NCBI GenBank assembly: GCA_027349615.1
Contig: DAIEML010000111.1
Location: forward strand, 1-7,602
Source: Ignavibacteriales bacterium
GTDB lineage: Bacteria; Bacteroidota; Ignavibacteria; Ignavibacteriales; Ignavibacteriaceae
Length of the DNA: 7,602 bases
Direction: 5' to 3'
Translations under genes and position numbers: made by a program
Part shown: positions 7,128 to 7,602 of the stretch, one piece after another
Position numbering within the stretch: the first letter of the stretch is position 1
Layout: each line of letters opens with the position of its first letter
The notes under the pieces: model-generated
Database searches by the model: none
What the model was told of the DNA's origin: nothing
The model's input: only the letters and a program-made list of their open reading frames with translations

Positions 7128-7602
7128 TTAGCTAATTTTAGGCACAGCAAAAATAAACCTGCTGCCTTTCCCAACTTCACTTTCAACACGCAGGGTACCG
7201 TTTTGAGCTTGCATAAACTCTTTTGCGATTGCAAGTCCAAGCCCCCAGCCCTGTTTTGCTTTTGTACCTACCTGCATAAATCTGTGGAATAATTTTTCCT
7301 GATCTTCTTTGGATATTCCAGGTCCGTTATCTTTTATTGAAAATTCAACTTCACCATCTGCTTTTTTAACGTCTATAAAAATTTCGCTTCCGGTTTGAGA
7401 ATACCGGATCGCGTTGTTTAAGATATTAATAAAAACAAAAACAAGCTTTTCTACATCGGCTCTAATTTCCGGAAGTCCTTCTTCTATATTTGTCTGTAAG
7501 TCGATATGCTTTTCCGAAAGCTGCATCATTAAAGCAGTGGTCCCGATATCAACAATAACATCCGGTTTAACCGACGAGAATTTTAATTTAATGTTGCCTG
7601 TT
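7128..7602 (-). CDS. Sensor histidine kinase, C-terminal part (5' end beyond window)
   Basis: The minus-strand frame stays open to the right edge: 157 codons plus stop, starting beyond 7602. An internal Met at 7529 is not the start, because the frame upstream continues with kinase-like sequence (KFSSVKPDVIVDIGTTALMM). Numbering from that Met: N box Asn35/Asn39 (FVFINILNNAIRYS), G1 box DNGPGIS at 67-73, F box LFHRFMQ, and G2 box GWGLGL at 94-99, with Trp where Thr or Ser is usual. This is an ATPase domain of a KinB-like kinase with nothing after it. The HisKA and sensing parts lie outside the window. It converges with the hybrid kinase, with 9 bases between stop codons, and no clear terminator hairpin lies between. 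By hand count it is richer in GC (about 39% over 7141-7500) than the genes to its left. Confidence 0.9.
   Translation of the reverse strand, partial: TGNIKLKFSSVKPDVIVDIGTTALMMQLSEKHIDLQTNIEEGLPEIRADVEKLVFVFINILNNAIRYSQTGSEIFIDVKKADGEVEFSIKDNGPGISKEDQEKLFHRFMQVGTKAKQGWGLGLAIAKEFMQAQNGTLRVESEVGKGSRFIFAVPKIS

Noticed and set aside
1..7602. CRISPR arrays, tRNA or rRNA genes, insertion sequences, integrase or retron-like systems
   Set aside because: No regularly spaced repeats, RNA signatures, transposase-like frames or terminal inverted repeats were seen; the window is explained by signalling genes.

Overview
The window is an AT-rich (about 30% GC) bacterial region made almost entirely of two-component signalling genes. 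The proteins are rich in Lys, Ile and Asn, and every gene that ends here stops with TAA. The kinase style (GAF-PAS-HisKA proteins, a phytochrome-type kinase followed by an Rcp1-like receiver, and a REC-PAS-GAF-PAS-kinase-REC hybrid) is common in low-GC members of the Bacteroidota/Ignavibacteria group. That assignment is an inference from protein flavour only; no rRNA or marker gene is present.

Layout. Bases 1 to about 103 are GC-rich (about 50% over the first 100 by hand count) and do not fit what follows; the only frame open throughout is on the minus strand. At about 100 the sequence switches abruptly into the middle of a PAS domain, followed by a complete histidine kinase core ending at 1060, so this kinase has lost its 5' end. 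Bases 1061-1561 are a very AT-rich gap without a convincing gene. From 1562 to 7118 three genes run in the same direction with gaps of 2 and 26 bases: a membrane-anchored GAF-PAS-PAS kinase, a single-domain response regulator, and a large hybrid kinase. On the opposite strand, the 3' end of another kinase (stop at 7128) runs in from the right edge and converges on the hybrid kinase, with 9 bases between the stop codons.

The main observation is that the hybrid kinase is split by an in-frame TAA at 4887-4889. The two reading frames on either side (4323-4889 and 4959-7118) share a frame, and the 23 codons between them still encode recognisable PAS sequence. This was one gene of about 931 residues, broken by one nonsense codon inside the first PAS domain.

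Working together (inference): the membrane kinase would pass phosphate to the adjacent Rcp1-like receiver, and the hybrid kinase would receive or relay signals through its two receiver domains. No DNA-binding or enzymatic output domain is encoded in the window, so the final output of this relay must lie elsewhere. I found no mobile element, CRISPR array, RNA gene or clearly new system.
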